Source: an uncultured SAR116 cluster alpha proteobacterium
GTDB lineage: Bacteria > Pseudomonadota > Alphaproteobacteria > Puniceispirillales > Marisalimonadaceae
DNA: 64,000 nt
Reading direction: 5' to 3'
NCBI GenBank assembly: GCA_902619485.1
Contig: CACNEF010000001.1
Location: forward strand, 434,001-498,000
Shown here: positions 48,536 through 58,656 of the stretch, piece by piece
How the letters are laid out: the number at the start of each line of letters is the position of its first letter
Numbering within the stretch: position 1 is the stretch's first letter
Notes under the pieces: model-generated
Databases searched by the model: none
The model's input: the letters and a program-made list of their open reading frames with translations, nothing else
Told to the model about the DNA's origin: nothing
Made by a program: the position numbers and the translations under genes

Positions 48536-48571
48536 AAGGCGACTTCGGTCGCCTTTTTTGTTTTTTTTTAT
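48536..48571 (+). terminator. Intrinsic terminator of the porin gene
   Basis: AAGGCGAC-TTCG-GTCGCCTT (48536-48555) forms an 8-bp stem with a stable TTCG tetraloop, followed by a long T-rich run with a single G. It begins 24 bp after the porin stop and is the most convincing terminator in the window. Confidence 0.88.
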
Positions 48572-48621
48572 GATTAATTTATTATATTATACAATCATAT
48601 TTAAAATTTAGAGGATATTTA

Positions 48622-49122
48622 ATGTTTAGATATATTCTATTAACATATATTTTGATTTTCATTTCATCTTGTTCGACAAATAATTCGATTGTTCAAAATC
48701 CTATTACTAACGAAAAACCAAAACCTGGTTTGTTTTCTAAGGATTCAGAAAAAGGTGTTTCATTATCTAGAATCCTAGACCTAGTAGACTCTACTGACAA
48801 TAGTATTAATGTGAATGGATATTTATGGCGAGCATCTCTAAATATATTATCTGTTGCACCACTAATTTCTACAGATGCTTTAGGCGGAACTATAATAACT
48901 GATTGGTATGCCAAGAAGAATATTAAAGATAAAAGAATAAAAATTATGGCTTATATAAAAACAAGTGAACTGAGGTCAGATGGTATAGAGGTAAAAGTTC
49001 ATGTGCAAAATTTTAAAAACAATTTTTGGTCTAATACATTTCTTGATAAAAATCTTGCCAATAAAATTGAAGAAAACATCTTGAACGAAGCTAGAAATTT
49101 AAGAATTAAGTCGACAAAATAA
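48622..49122 (+). CDS. DUF3576 lipoprotein
   Basis: The 166-aa protein starts with a lipoprotein signal peptide (YILLTYILIFISSC, lipobox SSC) and contains the DUF3576 segments LWRASLNILSVAPLISTDALGGTIITDWY and RIKIMAYIKTSELRSDGIEVKVHVQ. The family is restricted mainly to Alphaproteobacteria and its function is unknown. It is placed directly ahead of leuS (8 bp), the usual arrangement DUF3576-leuS-lptE-holA, which suggests an envelope role. Confidence 0.88.
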   Translation: MFRYILLTYILIFISSCSTNNSIVQNPITNEKPKPGLFSKDSEKGVSLSRILDLVDSTDNSINVNGYLWRASLNILSVAPLISTDALGGTIITDWYAKKNIKDKRIKIMAYIKTSELRSDGIEVKVHVQNFKNNFWSNTFLDKNLANKIEENILNEARNLRIKSTK

Positions 49123-49130
49123 AATTAATA

Positions 49131-51653
49131 ATGAAATATAATCCCTCTGTAATTGAAAAAAAATGGCAAAAGAAATGGTCTGAACTTAATAGTTTTAAGG
49201 CTGTAATTGATTATAACAAACCTAAATATTATGTATTAGAAATGTTTCCATATCCTTCTGGTGCTATACATATGGGACATGTAAGAAATTATACTTTAGG
49301 TGATTTAGTTGCTCGGTACAAAAAAGCACAAGGGTTTAATGTTTTGCATCCTATGGGTTGGGACTCATTTGGACTACCAGCAGAAAATGCCGCTATAGAA
49401 AATAAAACTCATCCATCAGAGTGGACTAATTCTAATATCCAAAATATGAAGACACAGTTAAAGCAGATGGGTTTGTCTTATGACTGGGAAAGAGAATTAA
49501 GTACATGTGATCCAGATTATTATAAATTTGAACAGAAAATGTTTTTAGATTTCTATAAATCTGGGATTGCCTATAAAAAAGAAACCTTAGTTAATTGGGA
49601 TCCAGTTGAAAATACGGTTTTAGCAAATGAACAGGTTGTTGACGGTCGAGGCTGGAGATCTGGAGCTGAAGTTGAAAAGAAAAAAATGAAAGGATGGTTT
49701 CTCAAAATTTCAGAATTTGCAGATGAATTACTCAATGAAATAGATAATTTAAATGCATGGCCTGAAAAAGTCAAAACAATGCAAAGAAATTGGATTGGAA
49801 AAAGCAATGGAGCTATAATTAAATTTTTAATAGATAATTCATCTGAAAAAATAAATGTTTTCACAACCAGACCTGACACAATTTTTGGAGCAACTTTTAT
49901 TGCGATATCGCCTCAACATCCATTTTCAAAGAAAATTTCTGAGAAAGATTCTAAAGCAGCTGACTTCATAAAATTTTGTGAGAAAAATTCAACCAAAGAA
50001 GCTGACTTAGAAAAAGCTGAAAAATATGGATACAACACAAATCTTACTGTCTCTCATCCTTTTAAAAAAGATGTTAAGTTAAAAGTTTTTATTGCTAACT
50101 TTATTTTGATGGATTACGGAACAGGAGCAATTTTTGGCTGTCCTGCACATGATCAGAGAGATTATGATTTCGCAGTTAAATACTCTTTAGATATTATACC
50201 AGTCATAAAAACCAAAGAAAGTCTGCCTTTTACAGGAGATGGAATTCATGTTAATTCTGAATTTTTAAACGATTTGAATACTGATGATGCAATCAAATTA
50301 TCTATTAAAAAACTAAATGAATTAGGGATTGGTAAAGAAAAAATAACTTATAGGATACGAGATTGGGGTGTTTCTAGGCAGAGATATTGGGGTTGCCCAA
50401 TACCAATAATATTTTGCCATAATTGTGGTGAGGTACCAGTACCAGAAGAACATTTACCAATTACTTTACCGAAGGATATTAATTTTAACATACCTGGAAA
50501 TCCGTTAGATAATCATTCAACTTGGAAACATACACAATGCCCTAAATGCAAAAAACAGGCTGTTCGAGAAACGGACACATTTGATACATTTTTTGAATCT
50601 AGTTGGTACTTTGCAAGATTTACTGATCTAAATCCTTCAAATGCCTTTACTCAAGAAGCTATTAAATACTGGATGCCTGTTGATCAATATATAGGTGGAG
50701 TTGAGCATGCTGTCATGCATCTTCTTTATTCAAGGTTTTTTATGAGAGCTTTAAAACATGTAAACTCCGTAGATATTGAGGAACCTTTCACTTCTCTTCA
50801 AACACAAGGAATGGTATGTCATCAGACCTTTAAAACATTGGAGGATAAGTGGGTTTTTCCAAGTGACATAGTAAAAAATGGTAATGAATACTTTCACTGT
50901 AAGACAAAAGAACCCCTTATTGTTGGAAGAATAGAGAAGATGAGTAAATCAAAAAAAAATGTAGTTGACCCTCAGCAGATAATTGATGATTTTGGTGCAG
51001 ACACCGCACGCTTTTTTGTGTTGTCTGATTCTCCACCTAACAGAGATATGGAATGGTCTGACTCGGGAGTAGAAGGGTCATGGCGTTTTTTAAATAAACT
51101 TTGGAAATTTGTAATAAGTTTACCTAAAAAAAACAATGAAAACAAACTACCAACAATTATTTCTTTAAAAAATAAAGAACTTTTATCAGTTATGCACTCT
51201 ACAATCAAAGATGTTACAAAAGCAGTTGAAGAATTTCACTTCAATATTGCCGTTGCTCAAATTAGAAATTTATTTAACATAGTATTTTCTCATAAAATTG
51301 AAAATGAAGATGATTCTAAAGTTGTTCTTTTTGTAATAAGTAGACTTCTTGTTTTAATTAATCCAATGGTCCCCCATATCGCCGAAGAACTCTGGTATAC
51401 TTTAGGTAATAAAACCTCAATTTCAAATGAAATATGGCCGAAAGTTGATTTTGACTATATTAAAAAGAGTAACGTAAAAATACCTATACAAGTAAATGGG
51501 AAAGTACGAGCAGTTGTTGAAGTCCCTATAAACTTAAATGATAAAGATATAGAGGAAATTGCTATGAAAGAAGAAAATGTTTTAAAATTTTTGAACGAAA
51601 GCCCAAAAAAAGTTATTATCATCCCTAATCGTGTTGTTAATTTCGTTGTTTAA
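49131..51653 (+). CDS. leuS: Leucyl-tRNA synthetase
   Basis: Class Ia synthetase charging tRNA-Leu, 840 aa. The HIGH-type signature is PYPSGAIHMGHVRNY with HMGH at 47-50, and the KMSKS loop is KMSKSKKNVVDPQQ. The zinc-type cysteines CHNCGE...CPKC and the editing region TTRPDTIFGATFIAI are present. Length and domain order agree with bacterial LeuRS. It is between DUF3576 and lptE on one transcript. Confidence 0.98.
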   Translation: MKYNPSVIEKKWQKKWSELNSFKAVIDYNKPKYYVLEMFPYPSGAIHMGHVRNYTLGDLVARYKKAQGFNVLHPMGWDSFGLPAENAAIENKTHPSEWTNSNIQNMKTQLKQMGLSYDWERELSTCDPDYYKFEQKMFLDFYKSGIAYKKETLVNWDPVENTVLANEQVVDGRGWRSGAEVEKKKMKGWFLKISEFADELLNEIDNLNAWPEKVKTMQRNWIGKSNGAIIKFLIDNSSEKINVFTTRPDTIFGATFIAISPQHPFSKKISEKDSKAADFIKFCEKNSTKEADLEKAEKYGYNTNLTVSHPFKKDVKLKVFIANFILMDYGTGAIFGCPAHDQRDYDFAVKYSLDIIPVIKTKESLPFTGDGIHVNSEFLNDLNTDDAIKLSIKKLNELGIGKEKITYRIRDWGVSRQRYWGCPIPIIFCHNCGEVPVPEEHLPITLPKDINFNIPGNPLDNHSTWKHTQCPKCKKQAVRETDTFDTFFESSWYFARFTDLNPSNAFTQEAIKYWMPVDQYIGGVEHAVMHLLYSRFFMRALKHVNSVDIEEPFTSLQTQGMVCHQTFKTLEDKWVFPSDIVKNGNEYFHCKTKEPLIVGRIEKMSKSKKNVVDPQQIIDDFGADTARFFVLSDSPPNRDMEWSDSGVEGSWRFLNKLWKFVISLPKKNNENKLPTIISLKNKELLSVMHSTIKDVTKAVEEFHFNIAVAQIRNLFNIVFSHKIENEDDSKVVLFVISRLLVLINPMVPHIAEELWYTLGNKTSISNEIWPKVDFDYIKKSNVKIPIQVNGKVRAVVEVPINLNDKDIEEIAMKEENVLKFLNESPKKVIIIPNRVVNFVV

Positions 51654-51665
51654 ATTGAGAATAAA

Positions 51666-52133
51666 ATGTTTATTTTAAAAAAGTTATTTTTTATAAATTT
51701 AATTATTTTAATTTCTAGCTGCACTCTAAATAATGCTGATAAAATTAATAACTTTTTAATTGAAATTGAAACGCCTAATGATAAGCACAACTTGTATTTT
51801 AAAGAAAATTTAAAACGTTTTTTCTATGCTAGTGATTATAAAGCAAAATATATGCTTAAATCAAAAATAACATTTGAAACTATTAAGACATTGTCAGTTG
51901 GTGGTCAAAATATTCTAAAATCAACAAAGGCTAGAATTGATTATCAATTAATAAATAAAAATACAAATGCCGTCAAATCTGGTTACATAAATACTTTTCC
52001 AGCTTTGAGCTCTTCATCAAGCTCTCTTTATACTCAAGAAAAAAGCATCAATAGTATTAAGGAAAGATTAACAAAAAGCTCGGCAGAATCTCTCTATAGA
52101 CATATTAAAATTATCTTAAGAAGATTAAATTGA
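51666..52133 (+). CDS. lptE: LPS-assembly lipoprotein LptE
   Basis: LptE plugs the LptD barrel that inserts LPS in the outer membrane. The 155-aa protein has a lipobox (LIILISSC), a short beta-rich body (AKYMLKSKITFETIKTL, KARIDYQLINKNTNAVKSGYI) and a C-terminal helix (SAESLYRHIKIILRRLN). Sequence identity in the family is low, so the call rests on lipoprotein signal, size and the conserved place between leuS and holA. Its stop overlaps the holA TTG. Confidence 0.85.
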   Translation: MFILKKLFFINLIILISSCTLNNADKINNFLIEIETPNDKHNLYFKENLKRFFYASDYKAKYMLKSKITFETIKTLSVGGQNILKSTKARIDYQLINKNTNAVKSGYINTFPALSSSSSSLYTQEKSINSIKERLTKSSAESLYRHIKIILRRLN

Positions 52134-53170
52134 AAATAGATCCTTTTTTTTATGAAAATAATATAAAAAATAACCTTGAAAACATAAACATAATTTTTTT
52201 TCATGGTACCAACGTTGGCTTAGTTGACCTTTTATATAAAAAAACTTTAGAATTTCTTGAAATAGATACAAATGATCCTTTCAATGTCTCAAAAATAGAC
52301 GGTAACGAATTCAAAGATAATCCAACAGTACTTCATGACAATATAAATACTTTGAGTGTTTTTTCAGAAAAAAGATCTATACTTTTAGATCTAATGCACG
52401 TTTCTGTAAATAAAAACTTAGAAAGTATTATTTTAGAAAGTGTGAAAACTGAAAATGAAAATTATTTACTTTTAATAAAAGCTAAAAACTTAAAGGTAAA
52501 TTCTTTTATAAAATATTTTCAAAATTTAAATAATGCTATTCTAGTTTCTTGTTATGAAGAAAAAATAAACACCATTCAATCTAAATTATCTAATTTATTT
52601 TCTAAACATAAAATTAATTTCAAAGAAGATTTTTTAAAAAATTTAATTTTTAAATTTAGTGAAAATTCACTAATTAATGAAATGGAACTTGAAAAACTGG
52701 ATATCTTTTTAACGGAAAATAAAAATGTTACTGAAGAAATGATTTTCTCTATTATTTCACAAAATGATGATATTAATTTAAATAAAATTATTGAAAATTG
52801 CTCAAATGGCTATCCTAAAGAAGCAATAACAATTTTCGAAAATATTTATGAAAATCAAACAACAAGTCTGACTCTAATAAGAATGTTTTTTAATCACTTT
52901 AAACTATTAGAAAAAATTTTATTACTTTTTGAGAATAATAAAAATTTGATAAATGTTATTGAAAATATTAAACCGCCAATTTTCTTTAAAAAAAAGAAAT
53001 TTATAATTTTTCAATGTAGAGTGTGGAATTTAAAATTAATTAATATTATATTAACACGCTTAATTGATCTTGAACTAAAATGTAAATTAAATCATACAAT
53101 TGAAAAAACTCTTTTATTACAGTTCTTATTGTCAACTTCTGTTCTTGCAAGAAATAAAATTAATTCTTAA
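52130..53170 (+). CDS. holA: DNA polymerase III subunit delta
   Basis: The delta subunit opens the beta clamp in the clamp loader. The 346-aa protein has the N-terminal DNA_pol3_delta features (IIFFHGTNVGLVDLLYKKTLEF, FNVSKIDGNEFKDNP, SVFSEKRSILLD). It begins at TTG 52130, sharing three bases with the lptE stop. The body is very Lys/Asn-rich and diverged. Position after lptE, and facing parB, is the conserved alphaproteobacterial order. It overlaps parB tail to tail by 11 bp. Confidence 0.88.
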   Translation: MKIDPFFYENNIKNNLENINIIFFHGTNVGLVDLLYKKTLEFLEIDTNDPFNVSKIDGNEFKDNPTVLHDNINTLSVFSEKRSILLDLMHVSVNKNLESIILESVKTENENYLLLIKAKNLKVNSFIKYFQNLNNAILVSCYEEKINTIQSKLSNLFSKHKINFKEDFLKNLIFKFSENSLINEMELEKLDIFLTENKNVTEEMIFSIISQNDDINLNKIIENCSNGYPKEAITIFENIYENQTTSLTLIRMFFNHFKLLEKILLLFENNKNLINVIENIKPPIFFKKKKFIIFQCRVWNLKLINIILTRLIDLELKCKLNHTIEKTLLLQFLLSTSVLARNKINS

Positions 53171-54017
53171 ATTTTTCAATTATAAAGTTAAATTCTTCTA
53201 GGTTTTTACATTCTAGCTTTATTGTTCCAGTTTTTTTTAAACTATTAAAATCAATATTTATGACTAATCCTGTTATTTCTGTTAGTTCTTTTTCTAAATT
53301 AATGATATCTATATTTTTAACTTTATTTTTGGGAGATTTTGTATTTCCTTTTTTTATGAGTTTTTCAATATCTCTAGAATTAAGTTTGTTTTTTAAAATT
53401 ATTTCTAAATAAACGTCAGAGTCTTTATGACCTATAAGTGGTCGGACTTGGCCAATAGTAAGTTTTTTTTGTATTAGTAATTCTTTAGCCTTAACTGATA
53501 ATGATAATAATCTAATAATATTACCAATATAAGACCTAGATTTTCCGACTGCTTTTGAAATATCTTCTTGAGTATAATTATAATTAATAAGAAGAGACTG
53601 ATACCCTTCTGCTTCTTCAATAGGATTTAATTCAGATCTTTGGATATTTTCAACTAAAGATAATTCAGCAACTTTTTCATCTTTTATATCATCTCTAATA
53701 ATAGCTGGAATTTCATGTATATTTGCTAGTTGACATGCTCTCCACCTTCTTTCGCCAGCAATTATATAATATTCATTTTTAAATGTACCGTTAGATTTTA
53801 TTACTACTGGTTGAATTATGCCCTGTTTTTTTATTGAATTTGATAAAGACTCTAGTTCCTCTTTATCAAAAATTTTTCTTGGTTGCCATGGTCCAGGTTT
53901 GATAAACTCTATTGGTACCATTTTGAAATCATCAGTTTTTTTTTCTACCTCAGCACCTAAAAGACTTGAAAGACCACTTCCAAGGCCAATAGGTCTTGCA
54001 TTTTTCTTTTGTTTCAT
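53160..54017 (-). CDS. parB: Chromosome-partitioning protein ParB
   Basis: ParB is a CTP-dependent clamp that loads at parS and spreads. The 285-aa protein opens with a short basic segment (RPIGLGSGLSSLLG), then the conserved IKPGPWQPRKIFDKEELESLSNSIKKQGIIQPVV, AGERRWRACQLA (CTP site) and ENIQRSELNPIEEAEGY, then the helix-turn-helix (EDISKAVGKSRSYIGNIIRLL). The C-terminal dimerisation domain is short. It is co-oriented with parA (4-bp overlap). Confidence 0.96.
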   Translation of the reverse strand: MKQKKNARPIGLGSGLSSLLGAEVEKKTDDFKMVPIEFIKPGPWQPRKIFDKEELESLSNSIKKQGIIQPVVIKSNGTFKNEYYIIAGERRWRACQLANIHEIPAIIRDDIKDEKVAELSLVENIQRSELNPIEEAEGYQSLLINYNYTQEDISKAVGKSRSYIGNIIRLLSLSVKAKELLIQKKLTIGQVRPLIGHKDSDVYLEIILKNKLNSRDIEKLIKKGNTKSPKNKVKNIDIINLEKELTEITGLVINIDFNSLKKTGTIKLECKNLEEFNFIIEKFKN

Positions 54018-54799
54018 TTTAGATCTTTCTCCTGATTAATGATTTCACCCGCCAATGAGGCATATGCTTGAGATCCCGGACATGAAATATCATACATCAA
54101 CACTGGTTGACCATAACTAGGTGCTTCAGAAATTCTTACGTTTCTTGGAATTATAGTTTTAAAAACTTTATCATTAAAATGATTTTTAACATCATTTGAT
54201 ACCATTTCACATATTTTATTTCTTTTATCATACATGGTTAGGAGTATACCTTGAAGAGTAATTTTATTATTAAAATTATTTTTAATTGACTCCAATGTTT
54301 TCATAAGTTGAGTTAAGCCTTCCAATGCATAAAATTCAGTTTGAAGAGGTACAATTAAACTTTTTGCTGCACATAAGGCGTTCAATGTAAGCAACCCTAG
54401 AGAAGGTGGACAATCAATAAATATGTAATCGTAAAAGTCGCTAATTTCTCTAATTAAATCACGAATTTTAAATTCTCTATTTTTAATATCAACTAATTCT
54501 TGTTCAAGAACTGAAAGATCTGGTGAGGTAGGAATGATATCTAATTTCGGAATCATAGTTTTTTTGATTGAAACATTAATATTATCCTTACCACAAATTA
54601 TAGAATATAAATCTTTATCTCTTTGATCATATTTTATGCCAAAGCCAGTACTAGCATTTCCTTGTGGATCAGCATCAATGATAAGTGTTTTTTTATCACA
54701 AGCTGCCATAGCTGTTGCCAAATTTATTACAGTAGTAGTTTTTCCTACACCACCCTTTTGATTTGCAATAGCAATTATTTGTGTAACTTTATTTGTCAT
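54014..54799 (-). CDS. parA: Chromosome-partitioning ATPase ParA
   Basis: A Walker-type ATPase of 261 aa that drives ParB-parS movement. The deviant Walker A is IANQKGGVGKTTTVINL with the signature lysines at 15 and 20; DADPQGNAS and the Walker B-like DYIFIDCPPSLGLLTLNAL follow. The parA-parB pair sits downstream of rsmG (11-bp overlap) in the mnmE-mnmG-rsmG operon leading away from the candidate origin. Confidence 0.97.
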   Translation of the reverse strand: MTNKVTQIIAIANQKGGVGKTTTVINLATAMAACDKKTLIIDADPQGNASTGFGIKYDQRDKDLYSIICGKDNINVSIKKTMIPKLDIIPTSPDLSVLEQELVDIKNREFKIRDLIREISDFYDYIFIDCPPSLGLLTLNALCAAKSLIVPLQTEFYALEGLTQLMKTLESIKNNFNNKITLQGILLTMYDKRNKICEMVSNDVKNHFNDKVFKTIIPRNVRISEAPSYGQPVLMYDISCPGSQAYASLAGEIINQEKDLK

Positions 54800-55445
54800 T
54801 TTTAATATCTAACACATCTACTTTATTTATGTATAAAATTTTACCATGTATATCTGTTATTGAAGGATACTCTTTGAAATTAATTTTTTTATTTTTTCTT
54901 AAATCTAATATTTCAGAGAAATAAGATTTTCCCTTTAAAAACAATAGCTTAGGTAGTTGTTTTTCTACAGATGATTTGTTTATAAAAATCTCTACATAAT
55001 CAATAAGCTTGCTTAATGGCGCCAATGCTCTGCAAGTAATTAAATCAACATTTATGAAGCTTAAATCTTCAATTCTACAGTTATGTATAATTATATCTGT
55101 TTCTGTTAGCATTGCAATTTCTTTTAAAAACACACACTTCTTATAGTCTGATTCAACTAGATGGATATTTTTTTTCCCCATTATTGCAAGCACCAAACCT
55201 GGGAAGCCGGCCCCAGAACCAAAGTCTATGATGTTTCCTTCTATATCTTTAACAAACTTGTATAATTGTGCTGAATCTAATATATGCCTTTCCCAAATAC
55301 TTTTTACAGTACTTTTACTAATTAAGTTTATTGAATTTTGCCACTTAATAAGAATTTTATGAAACACACATAATTTTTCATACGTTTCACGTGAAACAAA
55401 TACATGTGAACAAAATTTATCATAGGTATTGATGTTCGTTAGCAA
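54789..55445 (-). CDS. rsmG: 16S rRNA (guanine527-N7)-methyltransferase RsmG
   Basis: Also called GidB. The 218-aa protein has the SAM motif [17 protein letters not shown] and [13 protein letters not shown], typical of RsmG, with [12 protein letters not shown] further on. The N-terminal codons contain one of the two parS sites as coding sequence (FVSRETY). It overlaps mnmG by 26 bp and parA by 11 bp, so translation is tightly packed. Confidence 0.95.
   Translation of the reverse strand: MLTNINTYDKFCSHVFVSRETYEKLCVFHKILIKWQNSINLISKSTVKSIWERHILDSAQLYKFVKDIEGNIIDFGSGAGFPGLVLAIMGKKNIHLVESDYKKCVFLKEIAMLTETDIIIHNCRIEDLSFINVDLITCRALAPLSKLIDYVEIFINKSSVEKQLPKLLFLKGKSYFSEILDLRKNKKINFKEYPSITDIHGKILYINKVDVLDIKNDK
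55383..55398. promoter_or_regulatory. parS site 1 (15 of 16 matches)
   Basis: CGTTTCACGTGAAACA matches the universal parS palindrome TGTTTCACGTGAAACA except at the first base. It lies within rsmG, 584 bp from parA, and 6.0 kb from the candidate origin. ParB in this operon is expected to bind here. Confidence 0.92.
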
Positions 55446-57303
55446 CTTTATATTTTTTTTCTCTTTTTAAATGTCTAAGAAGTAACAAGGTGGCTGTTGG
55501 CGTAAAACCTGGAAGGTTAGATGCTTGAGCAACAGTGCTTGGTTTGTTTTGTTTCAAAATATCTTTTATTTCATTTGACAACCCTTTTATAAGGTCAAAA
55601 TCAAAATTTATGGGAATTTTAGTTTTGTTTTCTTGTTTATACATTTTTATGTCCTCTCTTTGTCTTTTAAGATAGACGTTATATATACAATCTGTTTCTA
55701 TTTGTGAATGAAGTTCATTTGGGATCATCTCTAAATCTGGCCAAATTTCAAAAAGATCTTTTATATGATGTGTTCCAGATGATAGAATATCTTTTGGTGA
55801 CCTTGGGTTTCCAGTCCTTGTAGATGGTAAATTGTATTTTTTTAACAAGCTGGGCTTTGCAAATAAATCGTCTATGATTCTATAAGAATATTCTAAATTT
55901 TTTTTCTTTTCTTCCCAGAATTCTTGTCTTTCAGAACTAATTATACCAAACTTTATTCCTTTGTCTGTCAACCTTTGGTCAGCATTGTCAGACCTTAAAA
56001 GCAACCTAAACTCTGCCCTAGATGTAAACATTCTATAGGGCTCAGGTGCTCCTCTGTTTATCAAGTCGTCAATCATAACTCCTATATATGCCTCTGATCT
56101 ATCAAGAGTAAACCATTTGGGATTATTATTAAGATTTATTGTAGCATTGATTCCCGCAATTAATCCCTGGGCAGCAGCTTCTTCATATCCAGTTGTACCA
56201 TTTATTTGCCCAGCAAAAAAAAGGCTTTTTATTTTTTTTGTTTCTAAGGTGTCTTTTAAAGCTCTTGGATCCATATAATCATACTCAATTGCATAACCAT
56301 GCTGTTTTATAGTGGCAGATTCTAATCCAGGAATTGTTTTTAAAAATTCACTCTGAATTTTTTTTGGTAAACTTGTTGAAATACCATTAGGATAGATTAA
56401 TTGGCTATCAAGACCTTCGGGCTCAAGGAAAATTTGATGTGAACTTTTTTCATGAAATCTAGTGACTTTGTCTTCTATACTTGGACAATATCTAGGTCCA
56501 GAACCTTGGATTGATCCAGAATATACCGGAGACAAGCTTATATTATTAGATATTATTTTATGCGTGTTTGCGTTTGTTCTTGTTATGCCACATTGGATTT
56601 GTTGAATAATTATTTTCTTAGTCATATACGAAAATGGTATTGGATTATTGTCTGCAGACTGCATCTCAACTTTATTCCAATTTATACTATTTTTGATCAA
56701 TCTAGGTGGTGTTCCAGTTTTAAGCCTGCCAATTGGCAATTTTAATTCTCTAATTTTTTTTGACAAATGGTTTGAAGGTTTGTCTCCTATTCTACCTGCT
56801 GGAATTCTCTCATTTCCAATATGAATAACTCCACCCAAGAAGGTTCCTGTTGTTAATACTACTGATTTAGCCCTTATAGTATAACCATTATCTAACGCAA
56901 CATCCTTAATTACATTATTATTGATCGTAAGGTCTTTTACTGTTCCCTCTAATATTGTTAAATTTTCACATGATTCTAGCAAATCTAATATAGCTTTTTT
57001 GTATAGTTTGCGATCTGCCTGAGATCTTGGCCCATGAACTGCGGGCCCTCTAGAGCGATTAAGCATTCTAAATTGGATACCAGAAACATCTATAGCCTTA
57101 GCCATTATACCATCAAGTGCGTCAATTTCTCGTACTAAATGACCCTTTCCCAAGCCGCCTATAGCTGGGTTACATGACATTTCACCAATACTCTCAATTT
57201 TCATAGTTATCAAAACAGTTTTAGCACCCATTCTCGATGACGCTGCTGCTGCTTCAACGCCAGCATGACCTCCTCCAATTACTATTACATCAAAATTTTT
57301 CAT
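55420..57303 (-). CDS. mnmG: tRNA uridine-34 5-carboxymethylaminomethyl modification enzyme MnmG
   Basis: MnmG (GidA) works with MnmE to modify U34 of tRNAs. From ATG 57303 the protein has 627 aa, starting [26 protein letters not shown] with the FAD motif. The conserved [24 protein letters not shown] and [12 protein letters not shown] segments are present, and the C-terminal [25 protein letters not shown] ends the tRNA-binding region. A TTG four codons upstream is possible. It is 15 bp after mnmE. Confidence 0.97.
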   Translation of the reverse strand: MKNFDVIVIGGGHAGVEAAAASSRMGAKTVLITMKIESIGEMSCNPAIGGLGKGHLVREIDALDGIMAKAIDVSGIQFRMLNRSRGPAVHGPRSQADRKLYKKAILDLLESCENLTILEGTVKDLTINNNVIKDVALDNGYTIRAKSVVLTTGTFLGGVIHIGNERIPAGRIGDKPSNHLSKKIRELKLPIGRLKTGTPPRLIKNSINWNKVEMQSADNNPIPFSYMTKKIIIQQIQCGITRTNANTHKIISNNISLSPVYSGSIQGSGPRYCPSIEDKVTRFHEKSSHQIFLEPEGLDSQLIYPNGISTSLPKKIQSEFLKTIPGLESATIKQHGYAIEYDYMDPRALKDTLETKKIKSLFFAGQINGTTGYEEAAAQGLIAGINATINLNNNPKWFTLDRSEAYIGVMIDDLINRGAPEPYRMFTSRAEFRLLLRSDNADQRLTDKGIKFGIISSERQEFWEEKKKNLEYSYRIIDDLFAKPSLLKKYNLPSTRTGNPRSPKDILSSGTHHIKDLFEIWPDLEMIPNELHSQIETDCIYNVYLKRQREDIKMYKQENKTKIPINFDFDLIKGLSNEIKDILKQNKPSTVAQASNLPGFTPTATLLLLRHLKREKKYKVANEHQYL

Positions 57304-57318
57304 GTTTCTTATCAAAAG

Positions 57319-58617
57319 TTATTTACCAATACAAAAACTACTGAATATATCATCTAAAATTTCTTCCACGTCAATAATATTTGTTATACTTCCGATTTCT
57401 CTAGCAACTATTCTTAAATTCTCTGACGCTATTTCAGGATTGATATTTAGGTCAAATTTATGCATATCATTCAAGGCATTAATCGATCTTTGTATTGCCT
57501 CTACATGCCTTTTTCTTGTTAGTAATGCATTTTCTTTAGGAGCCAAAGACTCTAGATGACTGACAATTGCTTTGATTAGTTTGTCAATCCCTATATCATC
57601 TTTAACAGAAATATTATAGATACCTTTATTAGGTAACATTTTCAAATCTGATTTTGTGTGTACTAATATTTTTTTACATGTTGAATTAAGTTCCGGATAA
57701 GCAAAATCTTCATTGTCAGACAAAATAAGTATTATATCAGATAATTCAGCCTTTTTTAAAGCTCTTTTAATTCCAATTTTTTCTACTTCAGATTTTGTGT
57801 TTCTTATACCAGCAGTATCATTCAAAATAACCGGAAACCCTTCAAAATCCATAATAACTTCTATAATGTCCCTTGTCGTTCCAGCTTCATCTGTTACTAT
57901 AGCGACACTTTTATTTGACAAATAATTTATAAGTGAACTTTTTCCAACATTAGGACGACCCAAAATAGTTATGACAAAGCCATTTTTGATTCTTTCCGCA
58001 TAATTGCTGTATCTCATAGATTTCTTCATTTCTTTTAATATTTTTAATACTTTTGAATTAAAAATTTGTTCTAATTCTGCAGGAAGTTCCTCATCTGAAA
58101 AGTCAATAAGTGCTTCTAACTTTGATAATAGCCAAATGACTTCATCCCGCCATGAATATACTTTTTTTGATAAAACACCTTCATACTGAGACATAGATAT
58201 CGTGTGTTGATTTTCTGTTTCTGAATTTATTAAGTCATTTAAACCTTCCGCTTGAGTAAGATCTAAAATACCATTTAAAAATGCCCTCTTCGTAAACTCT
58301 CCTCTAGCAGCTATTCGAAATCCTTTTAACTGAGTTAGAACATCATATATTTTTTTCTCAATCACTATGCTTCCATGAATGTGAAACTCTATAACATCTT
58401 CGCCAGTCACAGTATTCGGGCCAGGAAAATATATTACTAGAGCATTATCAATGATATTATGGTTTTGATCATATATTTTTCTAAGAGACGCAACTCGAGG
58501 CTGCGTTGGCTTAAATGAGAAAATTTTTGGTATTTTTTTTGTTTCGCTTCCAGAAACTCTAACAACTTTAATTGCACTTTTTTGTGAACTTGAAGCTGAG
58601 GAAAAAATTGTGTCCAA
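57319..58617 (-). CDS. mnmE: tRNA modification GTPase MnmE
   Basis: MnmE (TrmE) is the GTPase partner of MnmG. The 432-aa protein starts at TTG 58617 (MDTIFSSASSSQKSAIKVVRVSG). Conserved parts: GEDVIEFHIHGS, the P-loop GRPNVGKSSLINYL, DTAGIRNTKSEVEKIGI, and the C-terminal CIGK motif with the essential cysteine. Some internal loops are shortened, but all G-domain motifs are intact. It is separated from rho by 39 bp that hold parS site 2. Confidence 0.97.
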   Translation of the reverse strand: MDTIFSSASSSQKSAIKVVRVSGSETKKIPKIFSFKPTQPRVASLRKIYDQNHNIIDNALVIYFPGPNTVTGEDVIEFHIHGSIVIEKKIYDVLTQLKGFRIAARGEFTKRAFLNGILDLTQAEGLNDLINSETENQHTISMSQYEGVLSKKVYSWRDEVIWLLSKLEALIDFSDEELPAELEQIFNSKVLKILKEMKKSMRYSNYAERIKNGFVITILGRPNVGKSSLINYLSNKSVAIVTDEAGTTRDIIEVIMDFEGFPVILNDTAGIRNTKSEVEKIGIKRALKKAELSDIILILSDNEDFAYPELNSTCKKILVHTKSDLKMLPNKGIYNISVKDDIGIDKLIKAIVSHLESLAPKENALLTRKRHVEAIQRSINALNDMHKFDLNINPEIASENLRIVAREIGSITNIIDVEEILDDIFSSFCIGK

Positions 58618-58638
58618 ATTTTTGTTCTTTTTTAAAAA

Positions 58639-58654
58639 TGTTTCACGTGAAACA
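58639..58654. promoter_or_regulatory. parS site 2 (perfect)
   Basis: TGTTTCACGTGAAACA is an exact match to the conserved bacterial parS palindrome. It lies in the 39-bp gap between rho and mnmE, 2.8 kb from the candidate oriC. With site 1 it makes a parS pair typical of chromosomal parABS systems. Confidence 0.95.
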
Positions 58655-58656
58655 TG

